A DNA stretch of 64,000 nt. It comes from CAWVSB01 sp036960375 (lineage in GTDB: Bacteria > Pseudomonadota > Gammaproteobacteria > Pseudomonadales > CAWVSB01). The position numbers and the translations under genes were made by a program. Positions 25,482 to 34,569 of this stretch are shown here, piece after piece (position 1 is the first letter of the stretch; each line of letters begins with the position of its first letter). The DNA is taken from contig JBALVY010000004.1 in the NCBI GenBank assembly GCA_036960375.1, forward strand, positions 273,635-337,634, written 5' to 3'. The notes below the pieces were generated by a model, which ran no database searches, was not told where the DNA came from, and worked only from the letters and a program-made list of their open reading frames with translations.

Positions 25482-25955
25482 TTAGCGGAAGAAGACCACT
25501 TCATCCGGGTAAGTTTCATATTCGCAATTGCCGGAATTGGGCCTGTGTTCAATTACGTTGCCAAAGAAATACCGAAAATCGTCAGGTGGGTAGTCTTTGC
25601 ATACCCAAACATTCACTTCTTCGATTGGCAGGCAGGCAATCCCGTAACGCGTTTCATAACGTAGTCGCACACGAGGTTGGCAGCTCAAGCGCGCCCATTT
25701 CTCTGCTGTCATTGGGTCTATTTCAGCGGATTTCTGCTGCGCTTTTTCAACTTCTTCGGCCGGTGGTGGCGGCAAATCGTCTGGTACGATGGCACTGTTA
25801 GGCGGCAATACATCGATCTCTTCGGGCGCACCCAAATCAGCGTTAAGGCTGTCGCCGAAGTGGACTTTTCCGTCAGCGTCTACCCATTTGTATACCTGCG
25901 CATGAACAGATGCGCAGACCAGCAGCGTAACAATAAATAATAGAGTTTTTTTCAT
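25482..25955 (-). CDS. Secreted DUF4124-domain protein, second copy
   Basis: 157 residues. A signal peptide (LLFIVTLLVCASVHA) precedes QVYKWVDADGKVHFGDS, the DUF4124 core, and a Pro-rich linker (PDDLPPPPAEEVE). The C-terminal half has four Cys residues. It resembles the product of 1030-1476 in its N-terminal domain only. It is convergent with the RetSat-like gene, 6 bases away. Confidence 0.75.
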   Translation of the reverse strand: MKKTLLFIVTLLVCASVHAQVYKWVDADGKVHFGDSLNADLGAPEEIDVLPPNSAIVPDDLPPPPAEEVEKAQQKSAEIDPMTAEKWARLSCQPRVRLRYETRYGIACLPIEEVNVWVCKDYPPDDFRYFFGNVIEHRPNSGNCEYETYPDEVVFFR

Positions 25956-25959
25956 AGAC

Positions 25960-26961
25960 CTAGTCGAAAACCATTTGTTTTAGAGCAGATGCTGCATCGC
26001 CGGAAGCGTCGCGAGTGGTGGTGTAAAGCGCATGATCTTTTATTCCAGCCAGTGGTGATACCTCGAGGCTCCACAGGGCTTTTATTTCATTCGGTATCAA
26101 AGAGTAGCGTATATCAATGACCTTGTAATGATTGTCGGGATCTTTGGCAATATAGCCATTGGAAAACCAGCGGAATCTCTCGATATCTTTGGCCTGCTGC
26201 GATTCAGGCAACAACCAGGGTAGGTCGCGGGCAAGAACCAGTTTTTCGACACTCTCACCGGGGTAGATTTTACTCGTAGTTCCAACGCGTACCGCATCAA
26301 CATAATAGCGGTCTTCAGTCTCGTAGACGGTTTTCCATACCAATAAATTAGCAAAGCTGGGTTTTGCCTCAAGCTGAATAGGCTGATGGCCTCTACTGGA
26401 GGCTATTTCCCAGCCGACGGCTGTAGCGCGATCGCGCTGTACCACACCTATAAGCGGGTAAATCAGTATCCATGCCAGCGCCAGGCGGGCAAAGAGAACC
26501 CGTTGCTTCCACCCTGCTGCGACTACCAAGCCTAGAATAGGTAGCGTATACAGAGGGTCGATAATAGGCAGATTGTTCCAGGCGATACGGGCATCACTGA
26601 AAGGCCACAATAACTGCGTGCCGTAGGTGGTACAGGAGTCGAGCAGCCCGTGGGTAGCGTAACCAAGAAAACAGTAGATATAAGCTTGTTTGAAATTGAG
26701 GCCCCAGCGTCTACCAAACAGCTGCCACAGCACAGCAGCGCAAATGAGTGCGCCAAAGGGGATAAAGAATAAAGAGTGCGTGAACTGTCGATGATATTCC
26801 AAAAAAAGTAGCGGGTCAGTGCTGCTGCGAATCAATACATCAAGATCAGGCGCCATACCCGCTAGCAAGCCCATGGTGCCGGCGACTGCCAGCTGTTTTT
26901 TATTGGCGACGGTAGCTTGCGGTAGCGCAGCCCCGAGTACACCTTGTGTCAGTGGGTCCAT
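25960..26961 (-). CDS. Membrane-bound metal-dependent hydrolase, YdjM type
   Basis: 333 residues from the chosen start. It begins MDPLTQGVLGAALPQA and contains GMAPDLDVL, HRQFTHSLF and ATHGLLDSCTTYG, the metal-ligand His and Asp sets of the YdjM (LexA-regulated inner membrane hydrolase) family, with several hydrophobic helices between. The ATG at 26961 follows AGAGACC; a longer form from 27003 adds 14 residues without a site. The gene lies 4 bases upstream of the second DUF4124 gene on the same strand, so they are cotranscribed. Confidence 0.8.
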   Translation of the reverse strand: MDPLTQGVLGAALPQATVANKKQLAVAGTMGLLAGMAPDLDVLIRSSTDPLLFLEYHRQFTHSLFFIPFGALICAAVLWQLFGRRWGLNFKQAYIYCFLGYATHGLLDSCTTYGTQLLWPFSDARIAWNNLPIIDPLYTLPILGLVVAAGWKQRVLFARLALAWILIYPLIGVVQRDRATAVGWEIASSRGHQPIQLEAKPSFANLLVWKTVYETEDRYYVDAVRVGTTSKIYPGESVEKLVLARDLPWLLPESQQAKDIERFRWFSNGYIAKDPDNHYKVIDIRYSLIPNEIKALWSLEVSPLAGIKDHALYTTTRDASGDAASALKQMVFD

Positions 26962-27160
26962 GGTCTCTACTTTAATTCTGAGTACCGCAAGATGGTAGAC
27001 CATGTGATAGCCATCGTCACGGGGAATTTGGTCAGGTTGCGGAGGGGGCGGCAGTGTTTGATTCCTGAAAGACTAACATTTCTTAATGAGCGTGGTTAAG
27101 TGTCTAGTGTATGGTTAAGTCTGCTGCTACTCATAAGGAAAGCTGGGGCTTCTTGGTGGT

Positions 27161-27176
27161 CATCCGTCGACGGATG
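27161..27176. promoter_or_regulatory. 16-bp perfect palindrome, possible operator
   Basis: CATCCGTCGACGGATG is a perfect palindrome lying 54 bases before the monooxygenase start at 27231. Flanking GT and ATGAC extend partial symmetry. Such sites upstream of monooxygenase genes often bind TetR-family repressors, but no regulator gene is next to it, so the role is only inferred. Confidence 0.4.
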
Positions 27177-27230
27177 AATGACGCGCTGGCAAGAACACTA
27201 AAATAATTTCTAATAAGGTGCGATTGGGAT

Positions 27231-28688
27231 ATGAAAGAGAATTCGGCGTTAAGCGTAGCCATTATTGGCGCAGGGCCCGCAGGTATTGCGGCTGGTCATG
27301 AGCTGTTGGCTCAGGGCTTTAAAGACTTTACCATTTTTGAGAAGGAATCCGCCGCCGGTGGTACCTGGCATATGCACAGTTATCCTGGTTTAGCCTGTGA
27401 TGTGTGGGCGCATGCTTATACTTTTTCTTATGCGCCAAACCCGAACTTTACTGAAAACTTTGTCGGCTTTGCTGAAATTGCCGCGTATTTACAGCGTTGC
27501 GCGACAGAATTCGGATTGGATCCACATATTAAGCTGAATACCCGCATTCTCTCTGCCAAATGGCAGCCAGAAGGGCACTGGCTTATTCAGACTGATGACG
27601 GTAAAGAAAATACATTTGATGTCATTATTAATGCGATGGGCAATCAGCATACGCCCGTCATTCCACAGCTTGAGGCGATGGAGAGTTTTACTGGCCACAG
27701 TTGGCACAGCACCGAATGGAACCACGACGTCGATCTTAGCGGTAAAAACATTGTTGTAGTTGGTTCAGCCGCGGCAGCTGTGCAAGTTGTACCTGAGCTT
27801 GCCAAGGTGGCGAAGCAATTAACCGTATTACAGCGCTCACCGAACTGGATTTTACCGCGCGGTAAAAAGCCGTATTCTCAAATGAAAATCCGAGCCTTTA
27901 ATCGTTGGCCTTGGCTGGTACGGTTGTTACGTTGGGGGCAACGCAAATTGATGGCCATTATGCATAAAGGCGCCTTGTTGGGCGCCAAGCAGATGGATAC
28001 CTTTGAAAATATGGGTCGTAAGTACATCAACAAAGCCATTGAAGACCCTGCGCTGCGTGCTGCTTTGACTCCCAGCAGTCGTTTTGGCTGTAAGCGGCCT
28101 TTGGTTGCCGATGATTTTTACCCGGCGCTTAATCAACCTAATGTTGATTTGGTTGCCGAAGGTGCCAAGGGGCTATACCCCACAGGTATTGTGACCGCCA
28201 GTGGTCAGCAAATCGAAGCCGATGTGATTATCTATTGTACTGGTTATCGGGTTATGGACTTCGACCGAATAGAGGTGGTAGGCAAAGACGAGCGCAATAT
28301 GGCTGAAGAGCTCGCCGAAGCGCCAGAAGCCTATAAAGGTAGTGCGGTGCCAGGTTATCCCAATTACTTTTTTGCGGTGGGACCCAATGCACTGGTGTTA
28401 TCTGCGCCTTATTTCAATTCGGCAGAGGTCAACGTTGCCTATATAGTCAACCTACTGGCCGAGATGCGCTCTCAGGGCACCACTTCGATTGAGGTGAAAG
28501 CTGATATTTGCCGTGCATATAATGATGACTTACAGCAAAAAATCCCCTTGTTTTCCTGGGGCAGTGGCGAATGTACAACATACTATGAGACGGCATCAGG
28601 CCATCATCCGTTTCTGTTTCCCGGTAATTTCAAGTCTTATGTTACTGAGCGAGAAAACTCCAGCCTGCAGGATTACCAAACAATTTAA
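27231..28688 (+). CDS. Flavin-dependent (Baeyer-Villiger-type) monooxygenase 2
   Basis: 485 residues. FAD site IIGAGPAGIA at 11-20, GGTWHMHSYPGLACDV at 43, and the fingerprint FxGxxxHxxxW at F153-G155-H159-W163. The NADP loop reads VVVGSAAAA, with Ala where Gly is usual. It belongs to the same class as the product of 17147-18595 but the two are clearly divergent in the N-terminal loop and NADP region. Substrate unknown. Confidence 0.84.
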   Translation: MKENSALSVAIIGAGPAGIAAGHELLAQGFKDFTIFEKESAAGGTWHMHSYPGLACDVWAHAYTFSYAPNPNFTENFVGFAEIAAYLQRCATEFGLDPHIKLNTRILSAKWQPEGHWLIQTDDGKENTFDVIINAMGNQHTPVIPQLEAMESFTGHSWHSTEWNHDVDLSGKNIVVVGSAAAAVQVVPELAKVAKQLTVLQRSPNWILPRGKKPYSQMKIRAFNRWPWLVRLLRWGQRKLMAIMHKGALLGAKQMDTFENMGRKYINKAIEDPALRAALTPSSRFGCKRPLVADDFYPALNQPNVDLVAEGAKGLYPTGIVTASGQQIEADVIIYCTGYRVMDFDRIEVVGKDERNMAEELAEAPEAYKGSAVPGYPNYFFAVGPNALVLSAPYFNSAEVNVAYIVNLLAEMRSQGTTSIEVKADICRAYNDDLQQKIPLFSWGSGECTTYYETASGHHPFLFPGNFKSYVTERENSSLQDYQTI

Positions 28689-28745
28689 ACTAAAGCGGCT
28701 CTTAATGGTCGTATAGTTATACGGCTATATAAGTGAGTAAGTGTA

Positions 28746-29312
28746 ATGAAGCTTTTTATTGTTTTGATAGGCTCCCTGATGTTGAGCTTTGGGGTGCAGG
28801 CTGAAAAAATTGAGACCGCGGTATTTGCCGCGGGCTGTTTTTGGTGTGTCGAGGCTGAGTATCAAGATCTGGATGGAGTGAAAACCGCGATTTCCGGTTT
28901 TACTGGCGGAGCGCTGGAAAACCCCACCTATAAAGGTAACCATCAGGGGCATTATGAGGCGGTAGAAATCACCTATGATGCCGACATTATCAGCTATCAG
29001 CATTTACTCGATGTGTATTGGGTTAACGTCGATCCATTTGATGACAAAGGCCAGTTTTGTGACAAAGGTGCCAGTTATTTAAGCGCCATATTTGTTGCCA
29101 ATGACCCGCAGCGTAAGTCGGCCGAAGCCAGCCGACAGAAGGTGGTTGAGCAATTCGATGATCAAACAGTCGTTACCCCGATATTAGCCAGCGCTAAATT
29201 TTGGCCAGTAGAGGAATACCATCAAGACTACTATCTGAAAAATCCCCTGCGTTACAAATATTACCGCTTTGGCTGTGGTCGAGATAAACGCCTCAAAGCC
29301 ATATGGGGATAG
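28746..29312 (+). CDS. msrA: Secreted peptide methionine sulfoxide reductase A
   Basis: 188 residues. A signal peptide (FIVLIGSLMLSFGVQA) is followed by FAAGCFWCVEAEYQDLDGV, the GCFW active-site motif with catalytic Cys, and the SGFTGG turn. A later Cys in KGQFCDKGAS and the EYHQDYY motif complete the family marks. It repairs oxidised Met-S-sulfoxide, here probably in the periplasm. Its stop codon is the first base set of a tandem repeat array. Confidence 0.9.
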   Translation: MKLFIVLIGSLMLSFGVQAEKIETAVFAAGCFWCVEAEYQDLDGVKTAISGFTGGALENPTYKGNHQGHYEAVEITYDADIISYQHLLDVYWVNVDPFDDKGQFCDKGASYLSAIFVANDPQRKSAEASRQKVVEQFDDQTVVTPILASAKFWPVEEYHQDYYLKNPLRYKYYRFGCGRDKRLKAIWG

Positions 29313-29364
29313 TTATACAATGAGAGACAGTTATACAATGGGGGACAGTTATACAATGAGGGAC
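29311..29364 (+). repeat. Three tandem 18-bp repeats
   Basis: AGTTATACAATGAGAGAC, AGTTATACAATGGGGGAC and AGTTATACAATGAGGGAC stand head to tail at 29311-29328, 29329-29346 and 29347-29364, overlapping the msrA stop. They differ only in two purine positions. The last copy enters the REP palindrome that follows. They look like slippage or repeated target copies at a REP edge. Confidence 0.85.
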
Positions 29365-29423
29365 GGAGCATTAATTACACGGAAACATGTGTAATTAATG
29401 CTCCGTCCCTCATTGTATAACTG
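29346..29423. repeat. REP doublet with 35-bp perfect arms
   Basis: Arms at 29346-29380 and 29389-29423 are perfect inverted copies over 35 bases, separated by GGAAACAT. They contain the core GGGACGGAGCA and its mirror, plus extended flanks CAGTTATACAATGA and TCATTGTATAACTG. The structure would form a very stable hairpin between msrA and the DUF2970 gene. Confidence 0.88.
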
Positions 29424-29433
29424 CCGCGAGATT

Positions 29434-29667
29434 ATGATTAGACTCAACTTTCATGTATTTGAACGGCCGGATGAAGGGCTGAAACCCTTGGGGTTTTTGC
29501 GTACGCTGCTTATTGTGATTTCTACCCATCTGGGGGTGCGTTCGCGCAAAAACCGAGTTGATGATTTTAATCGGGCCAATGGTTTGCATATTTTTGTGGC
29601 GGGGGTGATTTATTTCGCCTGCATTATTTTTGGCTTGATTATGCTGGTGCGATATTTGGCTGGGTAG
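29434..29667 (+). CDS. DUF2970 small membrane protein
   Basis: 77 residues. The segment LRTLLIVISTHLGVRSRKNRVDDFNR, followed by one transmembrane helix (IFVAGVIYFACIIFGLIMLV), is the DUF2970 pattern (a short amphipathic part, RxKNRxxDF, then a helix). The ATG at 29434 is preferred over the in-frame start at 29398, which lies within the REP arm. Role unknown. Confidence 0.7.
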   Translation: MIRLNFHVFERPDEGLKPLGFLRTLLIVISTHLGVRSRKNRVDDFNRANGLHIFVAGVIYFACIIFGLIMLVRYLAG

Positions 29668-29818
29668 GGCGACCGTGCCCTCCGGCTTTCATTCGTAGTT
29701 TGTATCGCTCGTAGTTGTGCCAGGCGGTGCTGGGGCCTATTGAGACGTACAGCGTTTATACAGGTGTCTCTCTTATACTGATTTGCTATTATCTATACTC
29801 AAAACATGGAGATTTATC

Positions 29819-30538
29819 ATGAATCGTTTTTTTAGTATTTTGTTGTTAGGCAGTGTGTTTTTGTTGGGTTGTAGTGAGTCGGCGGTCAGTGATGATGACT
29901 ACATGCCTACGGTCTCTACCTCGGCTACTGGCGAATTACATGCTATCCCTGATATTGCTGTTATTAACGGCAGGGTTCAAGAGCAGGCCAAAGATGCAGG
30001 CGATGCCATGGCTGCTGCGCGCAAGCAGCTGGATCAGGTCATCGAGTATGTGAAAACTCAGGGTATTGCTGAGGAAGATCTACAGGCAGCGCAAATACTG
30101 GTGCAGGCGCAGTGGCATTATCCGCGTAATGAGCCAAGACAATTGACCGGTTACCAGGCCAATGCCAGTTTTACTATTAAGCTGCGCGATACAGCGGGTT
30201 TGTCGCAGATCTACGGTGGTGTCATAAAGGCAGGCGCTAATACCATTGATTCTGTGAGTTTTGAATTTAGTAACTACGATGAGCTCGAATTACAGGCCAT
30301 TGGCTTGGCGGTTGAAAAGGCTCAGCGTAAAGCGGCCGCTGGCCTGGCACCGCTCGGCCAAAAAGTCGGTAAAGTGGTCAGCATGCAGGTGGATACCCAT
30401 TGGCAGCCCCAGCCTATGCCTAGAGGTAAGATGATGGCGATGGAAGCCTCATCTGACGCTATGGCGGCACCTGCGCAAATTAATGTCGGTAATCAGCCTA
30501 TCAAGGCAACGGTATCGGTGTCATTTATTATTGATTGA
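29819..30538 (+). CDS. SIMPL-domain (DUF541) lipoprotein
   Basis: 239 residues. A lipoprotein signal with lipobox LLGC precedes a SIMPL domain: STSATGELHAIPDIAVINGRVQ, then a helical part and QANASFTIKLRDTAGL, finishing with VKATVSVSFIID-like strands. SIMPL proteins are periplasmic or outer-membrane and linked to stress or kinase binding. A GGAG box lies 7 bases before the ATG. Confidence 0.8.
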   Translation: MNRFFSILLLGSVFLLGCSESAVSDDDYMPTVSTSATGELHAIPDIAVINGRVQEQAKDAGDAMAAARKQLDQVIEYVKTQGIAEEDLQAAQILVQAQWHYPRNEPRQLTGYQANASFTIKLRDTAGLSQIYGGVIKAGANTIDSVSFEFSNYDELELQAIGLAVEKAQRKAAAGLAPLGQKVGKVVSMQVDTHWQPQPMPRGKMMAMEASSDAMAAPAQINVGNQPIKATVSVSFIID

Positions 30539-30692
30539 GTGGCTGTAATTGAGCTGGCAGGACGCCAGATAGCCCCAAATGTTGAAAATTGACTTCGAAT
30601 TGCGGGGTTCGAGGTCGATATTGGTCCATTTAGGCCAAGCCGTCATAATTAGACCTATTAATTCATATTTAATACTTGGTGTTTTCGCCAAT

Positions 30693-30721
30693 TTGTACTT
30701 CAATAGAGGTAGCACTATATA
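30693..30721 (+). promoter_or_regulatory. Sigma-70-like promoter for the TonB receptor
   Basis: TTGTAC, a 17-base spacer and TATATA, 30 bases before the receptor start. The upstream TTGGTG TTTT CGCCAA at 30676-30691 is a near-perfect inverted repeat next to the -35 box and may hold a regulator. Confidence 0.55.
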
Positions 30722-30750
30722 AATTAATAAAACACTAGGGGAAATACAGC

Positions 30751-33297
30751 ATGTCTATGCACTCTATGCGCTATCTGAAAAAAACCTTACCTTTAATGAT
30801 CGCTGCTGCCACGGCGGTTAGCTCGCAGGCTTTTGCCCAAGGCTTAATGCTAGAGGAAGTGGTGGTTACGGCACAGAAACGTACTGAAAATATTCAAGAT
30901 GTACCTATTTCTATCACGGCCTACTCAGCCGAAGGGCTGGAAAAGCTAAACGTGCGTAATTTGACCGATGTTGGCCGCTTTACCCCTGGCGTCGAAATGA
31001 ACAATGACAACGCGCTGCAGCCTACTTACAGTATTCGTGGTATTCAAACCTCTGACTGGACAATTGGTTCTGATCCGTCGGTTGCAGTCTATGTTGATGG
31101 CGTGTATTCCGCTCGAGCGGCGGGTGCTGAAACTGCGCTGGCTGATGTGGCCCGGGTAGAAATCCTCAAGGGCCCGCAGGGCACATTGTTTGGTCGTAAT
31201 GCGACCGGTGGTGCTATTCATATTATTTCTGCTTTACCTGAATTTGAAAATGGCGGTCGTATTAAGCTGACCGGCGGTAATTATGACCGTCGCGACGCTG
31301 AACTAATGGGTAATTTCGCTGCATCTGATACTTTGGCGTTTCGCGCTAATATCACCACCCGTAATCGTGATGGTTATCTTGAAGACTTGACCGGTGGTAA
31401 AGCCTATAACGAAGAAAGTCGCTATGGCGGACGCTTGTCAATGTTATGGCAGCCCAGTGACGCAACCAGTGTTGTTCTGCGTGCCGATATGGGCAAGCTT
31501 GATCAACAATCAGCGGCTCAGTATACGGCTATTCCTGCTGTATTTGAGAGCGCAAACCTCGACAGTACTCACGACGATTTTGGAGATATAACACATGACT
31601 CACCCGCGCAGGAATATCGTGATATGTGGGGCGCCTCTATGGAGATCAACCATACCTTGAGTAACGATATTACCTTTACCTCGATTACGGGCTACAGAGA
31701 TTTTGAAACCAAATTGAATGAAGATTTGGATGGCTCTAATAATCTTGAATATGAATTCTTTTCCAATAATCCTGAGCAGAGTAAATATATTTCGCAGGAA
31801 TTTCGTTTTACTGGCTCGACGGATAGTGTTAATTGGACCGCTGGAGCGAGTTACTCGAATGAAGACGTTGAGCACATTACCAAGGCGACGTTTAATTACA
31901 GCACTCTGGAAAACTTTGCCGTTTATACCGGCATAAAAGATTCCCCGTTAGGAGATATCTATAGCGAACAGGAATTAGCGGGTTTATTGCCAGGGTTAAG
32001 GCAAGCTAATCAGGCAAATGTAAATGCAATGCAGCTGCCGTACTATTGTGAAGGTGGCCCCTATGAAACTAATTGCGATGGCATAGTAATGGCGTCATTT
32101 CTCTATAGTTTTTTGGGTGACCCTACTGGCGATGGTACTTTCCAAGGGATTTTCCCATGGGGCGGCAACCCTTATGCGGGGCAAGACCCTGGTGATGGCA
32201 TCAGGTATTTACAAGAGTACTTAGTTAATCCGATAACTAACCATGCACTTTGGCCTGAGCAGGTTGATACACAAGGAGACTATACGAGTTGGGCTATATA
32301 TGGCGATGCGACTTGGGCGGTTAACGAAAAAATGAATTTGACTGGCGGTCTGCGTTATACGCTCGATAAAAAAGATTTTGCTATGCAGTCTAACTATCAG
32401 AATTATATTCCTACAGCTCCTGGCTTTCCTTTTCCTGTAATACCCTTAGGTCTGGCATTCTTCAATAATGGTAACAGCGCCGTCGATACAAATCAGAGTG
32501 ACGAATGGGATGCTTTGTCAGGTCGTCTCGTACTCGACTACCTGGTAGGTGAAGACACCATGTTATACGGTAGTATTGCTACGGGTTTCAAATCGGGTGG
32601 CTTTAATAGCTTGAGTAATGGACCGGGAATCGAGAACTCATTTGATGCGGAAGAAGTTATTAACTATGAGATTGGTAGCAAAGGCACTTATTTGGATGGC
32701 GCCTTGCAGTTGAATGCGGCATTGTTCTTCTACGACTATACCAACCTTCAGGAACTCTCTTTAATCGGTCAACCCATTCCGACTTATCAGCTGCGTAATG
32801 CGGATGCGGAAGGCAAGGGCCTGGAAGTCGAGTTTAACTGGCGCATCACAGAAGGTTTCAGAATGGCTGGTAACTACAGCTATTTGGATACCGAGTATAC
32901 CAAGTACAATATTATTGAAGCGGCGGGTGAAACTGAAGAAGATGACAAAACCGGTCAGCCTCGTGTTGATACGCCAAAAAACAAAGTTAATCTATTAGCT
33001 GAATATGTCATGCCAGTTAGCAACTTTGGTGATGTGTCTTTCCGCATTGACTGGACTTGGGTTGACGAGAGACCAGGAGATGATGCTAGTAAGTGGGTCG
33101 ATTCATACTCTCTGACTAATGCCCGTGTGGATTTTATGTCTGAAAACCAACGCTGGGGCGTGTCTGGCTGGGTTACCAATCTTGCGGACACAGAGAATAT
33201 TCAGGGATATGGCGGCAACGGCGAGGCAATTGGTTCACTGACTCAGTGGCGTTTAACACCTAGGATGTACGGTATGGATGTAGTCTTTAACTTCTAA
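30751..33297 (+). CDS. TonB-dependent outer membrane receptor
   Basis: 848 residues. A signal peptide ending at about QAFAQ is followed by the TonB-box-like EEVVVTAQKRTEN, the plug domain (DVPISITAY ... VARVEILKGPQGTLFGRNATGGAIH), and a long beta-barrel ending in the expected aromatic residue (VFNF). It takes up an unknown substrate (siderophore, sugar, vitamin) across the outer membrane with TonB energy. Its position beside no transporter or degradative gene leaves the ligand open. Confidence 0.92.
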   Translation: MSMHSMRYLKKTLPLMIAAATAVSSQAFAQGLMLEEVVVTAQKRTENIQDVPISITAYSAEGLEKLNVRNLTDVGRFTPGVEMNNDNALQPTYSIRGIQTSDWTIGSDPSVAVYVDGVYSARAAGAETALADVARVEILKGPQGTLFGRNATGGAIHIISALPEFENGGRIKLTGGNYDRRDAELMGNFAASDTLAFRANITTRNRDGYLEDLTGGKAYNEESRYGGRLSMLWQPSDATSVVLRADMGKLDQQSAAQYTAIPAVFESANLDSTHDDFGDITHDSPAQEYRDMWGASMEINHTLSNDITFTSITGYRDFETKLNEDLDGSNNLEYEFFSNNPEQSKYISQEFRFTGSTDSVNWTAGASYSNEDVEHITKATFNYSTLENFAVYTGIKDSPLGDIYSEQELAGLLPGLRQANQANVNAMQLPYYCEGGPYETNCDGIVMASFLYSFLGDPTGDGTFQGIFPWGGNPYAGQDPGDGIRYLQEYLVNPITNHALWPEQVDTQGDYTSWAIYGDATWAVNEKMNLTGGLRYTLDKKDFAMQSNYQNYIPTAPGFPFPVIPLGLAFFNNGNSAVDTNQSDEWDALSGRLVLDYLVGEDTMLYGSIATGFKSGGFNSLSNGPGIENSFDAEEVINYEIGSKGTYLDGALQLNAALFFYDYTNLQELSLIGQPIPTYQLRNADAEGKGLEVEFNWRITEGFRMAGNYSYLDTEYTKYNIIEAAGETEEDDKTGQPRVDTPKNKVNLLAEYVMPVSNFGDVSFRIDWTWVDERPGDDASKWVDSYSLTNARVDFMSENQRWGVSGWVTNLADTENIQGYGGNGEAIGSLTQWRLTPRMYGMDVVFNF

Positions 33298-33311
33298 ATA
33301 CCTAGTAAGCT

Positions 33312-33342
33312 AAAAGGGCAGGCTAATAGCTTGCCCTTTTTT
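33312..33342 (+). terminator. Rho-independent terminator after the TonB receptor gene
   Basis: A hairpin AAAAGGGCA / TGCCCTTTT with an inner GGCT/AGC extension is followed by a T run, 14 bases after the receptor stop. Confidence 0.8.
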
Positions 33343-33380
33343 AATGCCTCGAAAAAAGTATTTTGAATTACATGCAAATC

Positions 33381-34277
33381 TTATTCGCGGGCAGATCCCA
33401 TCAGCTCAATCAGCCGCGATGGATAGTCGGTAATTATCCCATCAATACCCATGGCCATAAGGGCTTTCATTTCATCGGTCTCATTGATCGTCCAGGCATA
33501 AACCTGAAAGCCATCACTATGCGCCTGTCGTATAAAACGTGGGCTTAATACATCTATTGGCCCTGAACTAGGTGGTAGCTGTAATACCTGTGCATTGGGT
33601 TTAAAAAAACTGCCCAAACCCATTTTACTGGCAATAACATATATATTGGCCTCACGGCTGGAGGCACCTGTCTCAACGTCTGGACAGGTATGTCTAAAGT
33701 CTGCGATCACATTATGGTCAAATGAACCGACTGTTACGTGGTCTGCCATATAATAGGTATGCAACATTTGGCACAGCTGAGCAGCCATTGACGGCGATGT
33801 CGGTTTGATTTCTATCGTCATGGCTTGAGCGGGAAAACGCTCGAACAGGGATTGAAGTGTCGGCACCGTAACGCCTTTATTTCGAAACGGGAATTCGCCA
33901 CTGGGTTCATCTTCAAACCAATTGTAGCCTGCATCCAGTGATTGTATTTCCGCCAGTGTCATATCACGAATAAAGCCGCTGCCATTGGTTGTACGGTCTA
34001 CTGTTTCGTCATGCATTACTACAAGTTGACCATCGGAAGTCAGATGGATATCCAGTTCAAATTCATCGACCTGACCCAGCTTCTCAGCTTGTTCAAATGC
34101 CAGTAGCGTATTGGATGGCCACTGCCCATAACCACCCTGATGGACCAGGATTCTAGGAGATAAATTTTCATTGGGCTCAACTGAACAGCCAGTGATAAAA
34201 ATGGCGAGTAATAGGTAAAGGGGTGTTGAGTAGAAAGCTCTTTTTTTACTAGGTTGATTTGAAAGGTAAGCCGTCAT
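33381..34277 (-). CDS. Lipoprotein glycerophosphodiester phosphodiesterase-like protein
   Basis: 298 residues. A lipobox IFITGC precedes a GDPD barrel: ILVHQGGYGQWPSNT, then FELDIHLTSDGQLVVMHDETVDRTTNGSG. The usual family start is HRG...PENT; here the Arg is Gln and the Glu is Ser, while the E-x-D and H-D positions remain. The Arg is normally part of the phosphate site, so activity may be altered. It probably faces the periplasm or cell surface. Confidence 0.78.
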   Translation of the reverse strand: MTAYLSNQPSKKRAFYSTPLYLLLAIFITGCSVEPNENLSPRILVHQGGYGQWPSNTLLAFEQAEKLGQVDEFELDIHLTSDGQLVVMHDETVDRTTNGSGFIRDMTLAEIQSLDAGYNWFEDEPSGEFPFRNKGVTVPTLQSLFERFPAQAMTIEIKPTSPSMAAQLCQMLHTYYMADHVTVGSFDHNVIADFRHTCPDVETGASSREANIYVIASKMGLGSFFKPNAQVLQLPPSSGPIDVLSPRFIRQAHSDGFQVYAWTINETDEMKALMAMGIDGIITDYPSRLIELMGSARE

Positions 34278-34569
34278 TGTTATAGCACCACATTATTAGT
34301 TTATCCTCAAAGCCTATCATTTTTAGGTCGTCGCAACACGGTTGGTCAGTGTTTGTCGAAGTCTTACCGTTCTGATTCATAAATAGCATTTATCTATAAA
34401 CAGATATTCATAAGAAGCAATCGGTCTTAGTGGTGGCTGGAACTATTTCAAATACGAACTAAATTTAATCCATTAATAATTTTATGGAATTAGAAGAACC
34501 TGCACTAAGAGGTATGAACAGGCATAAGATTTATATGCCTGAAACAAAAAAAGTAAAGGGAGTTCTGTT

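Noticed and set aside
29311..29364. Three regularly repeated units that could be taken for a small CRISPR array
   Set aside because: The 18-bp units are head to tail with no spacers and run into a REP palindrome; no cas genes are present.
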